This document shows, one piece after another, positions 62,584 through 64,000 of a stretch of 64,000 bases of DNA (its first letter is position 1; the number at the start of each line of letters is the position of its first letter). The notes below the pieces were generated by a model, which was not told where the DNA came from, did not search any database, and saw only the letters and a program-made list of their open reading frames with translations. This stretch comes from Gammaproteobacteria bacterium (GTDB lineage Bacteria > Pseudomonadota > Gammaproteobacteria > Steroidobacterales > Steroidobacteraceae): the NCBI GenBank assembly GCA_947452065.1, contig CANGBB010000001.1:248001-312000 (forward strand), in the 5' to 3' direction. Both the position numbers and the translations under genes were made by a program.

Positions 62584-64000
62584 ATGCTCGAATACCCACG
62601 CTGGAAATACATTCTCGTCGTCGTCGTACTGGCGATCGGCCTTTTGTTCGCGCTGCCGAACGTGTTCGGCGAGCAGGACGCACTGCAGGTCGAACGCAAG
62701 GACGGCATCGCCATGGACGAGGTGGCGCAGAAGTCGGTTGCCGACTTGCTGGCCGCGCGCCAGATCGTTGCTGCGGGCTCCTATCTGGACAGCGGCCGGC
62801 TGATGCTGCGCTTTGACCAGCGCACCGAGCAGCTCAAGGCCCGTGACGCAGTCAATGAAACGATGTCTGAAACCCACCGCTCGGCGCTGTCCACAGCCTC
62901 GCGCGCGCCGCGCTGGCTGCAGGCCATCGGTGCACGGCCGATGTCGCTGGGTCTGGATCTGCGCGGCGGCCTGTATCTCTTGTTCGAAGTGGACCTCACC
63001 GACACCATTTCGCAGCTGCTGACCTCGTATGAGCAGTCCTTCCGCCGCACGCTGGTCGAGAACAAGATCACCTTTGGCGACACCTCGGTGCTGCCTGCAG
63101 TCAACGGCTTGCCGCCGACCACTGTGCGCATCGCTGTGCCAGCCGGTACGGCCGCCGAGTCGGTGCGCAGTGCGCTCGCCAGCGCTAACCGCGAGCTGGC
63201 TTTCACGGTTGGTACGGCAGGGGATGGCAGCGCGGTCGTGGACATGGTGCTGACGCCGACTCAAATCAGCGAACGCCAGAACTATGCCATCCAGCAGAAT
63301 CGCATCACTCTCGAGAATCGCATCAACGAGCTGGGTGTGAGCGAGAGCGTCGTGCAGCAGCAGGGTAAGACGCGCCTGAACGTGCAGCTGCCGGGCAAGA
63401 GCAATGCCGCTGAAGTGAAGGACGTTCTGGGCAAGGTCGCGACGCTGGAGTTCCGGCTCGAGGATTGGCAAAACAACGCCTTCGAGGCCCAGCAGCGTGG
63501 CCGCGCTCCGGTGGGCTCGAAGCTGTACAAGACCAAGGAAGGCACGCCGGTGCTGCTCAAGCGCGATCTGATCGCGACCGGTGACCAGCTGACCACGGCT
63601 TCATCCTCCGTTGGTAACCAGGGTCCCGAGGTCAGCATCCAGCTCAACGGTACGGCGGCCGATGCCATGTTGCGCGCCACGCGTGTCAGCGTGGGGCGGC
63701 GTATGGCGATCGTCTACATCGAGAAGACCCGCAAGGAAGAGATCGTCGACGGCCAGAAGGTCGAGCGCCCGGTCACCACCGAAAAGATCATCAGTCTCGC
63801 GACGATCCAGAGCGTGCTGAGCAACAACTTCCGTATCACTGGTCTGTCGTCGGCGGAGTCACGCGAACTGGCGCTGCTGCTGCGCTCTGGTTCTCTGGCT
63901 GCCCCGATCTACATCGTGCAGGAAAACGTGGTCGGTGCAAGCCTCGGTCAGGACAACATCGACAAGGGTGTTCGAGCGCTTATTCTTGGCATGGGATTGG
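62584..64000 (+). CDS. secD: Protein translocase subunit SecD (partial, 3' end outside)
   Basis: The first 472 codons of SecD, the membrane protein that together with SecF uses the proton gradient to help release exported proteins. An N-terminal helix (about 9-27, KYILVVVVLAIGLLFALPNV) precedes the periplasmic region; SLGLDLRGGLYLLFEVDL is the SecD P1 motif, and RINELGVSESVVQQQG and LALLLRSGSLAAPI are later landmarks. The frame stays open to the right edge, where the second membrane helix begins. The ATG at 62584 lies 15 bases after yajC. Confidence 0.96.
   Translation, partial: MLEYPRWKYILVVVVLAIGLLFALPNVFGEQDALQVERKDGIAMDEVAQKSVADLLAARQIVAAGSYLDSGRLMLRFDQRTEQLKARDAVNETMSETHRSALSTASRAPRWLQAIGARPMSLGLDLRGGLYLLFEVDLTDTISQLLTSYEQSFRRTLVENKITFGDTSVLPAVNGLPPTTVRIAVPAGTAAESVRSALASANRELAFTVGTAGDGSAVVDMVLTPTQISERQNYAIQQNRITLENRINELGVSESVVQQQGKTRLNVQLPGKSNAAEVKDVLGKVATLEFRLEDWQNNAFEAQQRGRAPVGSKLYKTKEGTPVLLKRDLIATGDQLTTASSSVGNQGPEVSIQLNGTAADAMLRATRVSVGRRMAIVYIEKTRKEEIVDGQKVERPVTTEKIISLATIQSVLSNNFRITGLSSAESRELALLLRSGSLAAPIYIVQENVVGASLGQDNIDKGVRALILGMGL

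Overview
The window looks like chromosomal DNA of a high-GC, aerobic or microaerobic Gammaproteobacterium. The support is a queA-tgt-yajC-secD cluster, a cbb3 oxidase locus with its full ccoGHIS maturation set, XerD/DsbC/ZapE/GpmA of proteobacterial type, a TPP riboswitch in front of a TonB-dependent receptor, and polyserine-linked lipoproteins. Accessory families (DUF6152, SnoaL-like, DUF6644, DUF3570, JDVT-CTERM) suggest a relative of Xanthomonadales, Nevskiales or Steroidobacterales. That placement is inference. No prophage, IS element, CRISPR array or rRNA operon was seen.

Layout. 1-0.2 kb: 3' end of etfA. 0.35-8.1 kb: one compact operon ccoN-O-Q-P, a 95-residue membrane protein, then ccoG-H-I-S, most junctions overlapping. 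8.2-15.5 kb: Hsp20, then an acyl-CoA synthetase, a fused E1 alpha-beta 2-oxoacid dehydrogenase, an E2 and an acyl carrier protein whose stops and starts overlap, followed by an FMN alpha-hydroxy-acid dehydrogenase and a DoxX protein. 15.7-21.2 kb (minus): three lipoproteins with long polyserine linkers; two carry purple-acid-phosphatase-like domains and the third has no catalytic domain. 21.5-26.9 kb: a redox cluster of a glutamic intramembrane protease (MrtJ type), a JDVT-CTERM-like c-type cytochrome, a TlpA-like thioredoxin, a DUF4266 lipoprotein, a DUF3570 outer-membrane barrel and ApbE. 27-30.2 kb: an exported NAD(P)-binding protein, a SnoaL-like exported protein and a DUF6152 protein. 30.3-39.9 kb: tRNA-Val, gltX, then SRAP, dihaem cytochrome, parvulin, HupE/UreJ, double ABC ATPase, MFS and NhaB genes. 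39.9-45.7 kb: phzF (minus), then a TPP-riboswitch thiamine-uptake operon, a ferredoxin and an RraB-like gene. 45.7-55.8 kb (minus): plsC-zapE-OMF-emrA-emrB-E1alpha-E1beta-E2-gpmA, apparently one long transcription unit. 55.9-64 kb: xerD, dsbC, fdxA, NUDIX, tRNA-Leu, two DUF6644 proteins, queA, tgt, yajC and the 5' part of secD.

How the genes work together. The cbb3 operon makes a high-affinity terminal oxidase with its copper and assembly proteins. The thiamine operon provides outer-membrane import (TonB receptor), a thiamine-binding protein, an inner-membrane carrier (PnuT) and a kinase, under a riboswitch that overlaps the ribosome-binding site. TPP is also the cofactor of both E1 enzymes in the window. 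The most interesting region is 21.5-26.9 kb. There ApbE lies next to a DUF3570 protein that carries a perfect flavin-attachment-like motif (D-A-V-S-G-A-T), a cysteine-tailed DUF4266 lipoprotein and an anchored cytochrome with its own protease. I propose it is a cell-envelope, flavin-based redox module. The second is the synthetase/E1/E2/ACP cluster, which suggests transfer of an acyl group from lipoyl-E2 to a dedicated ACP.
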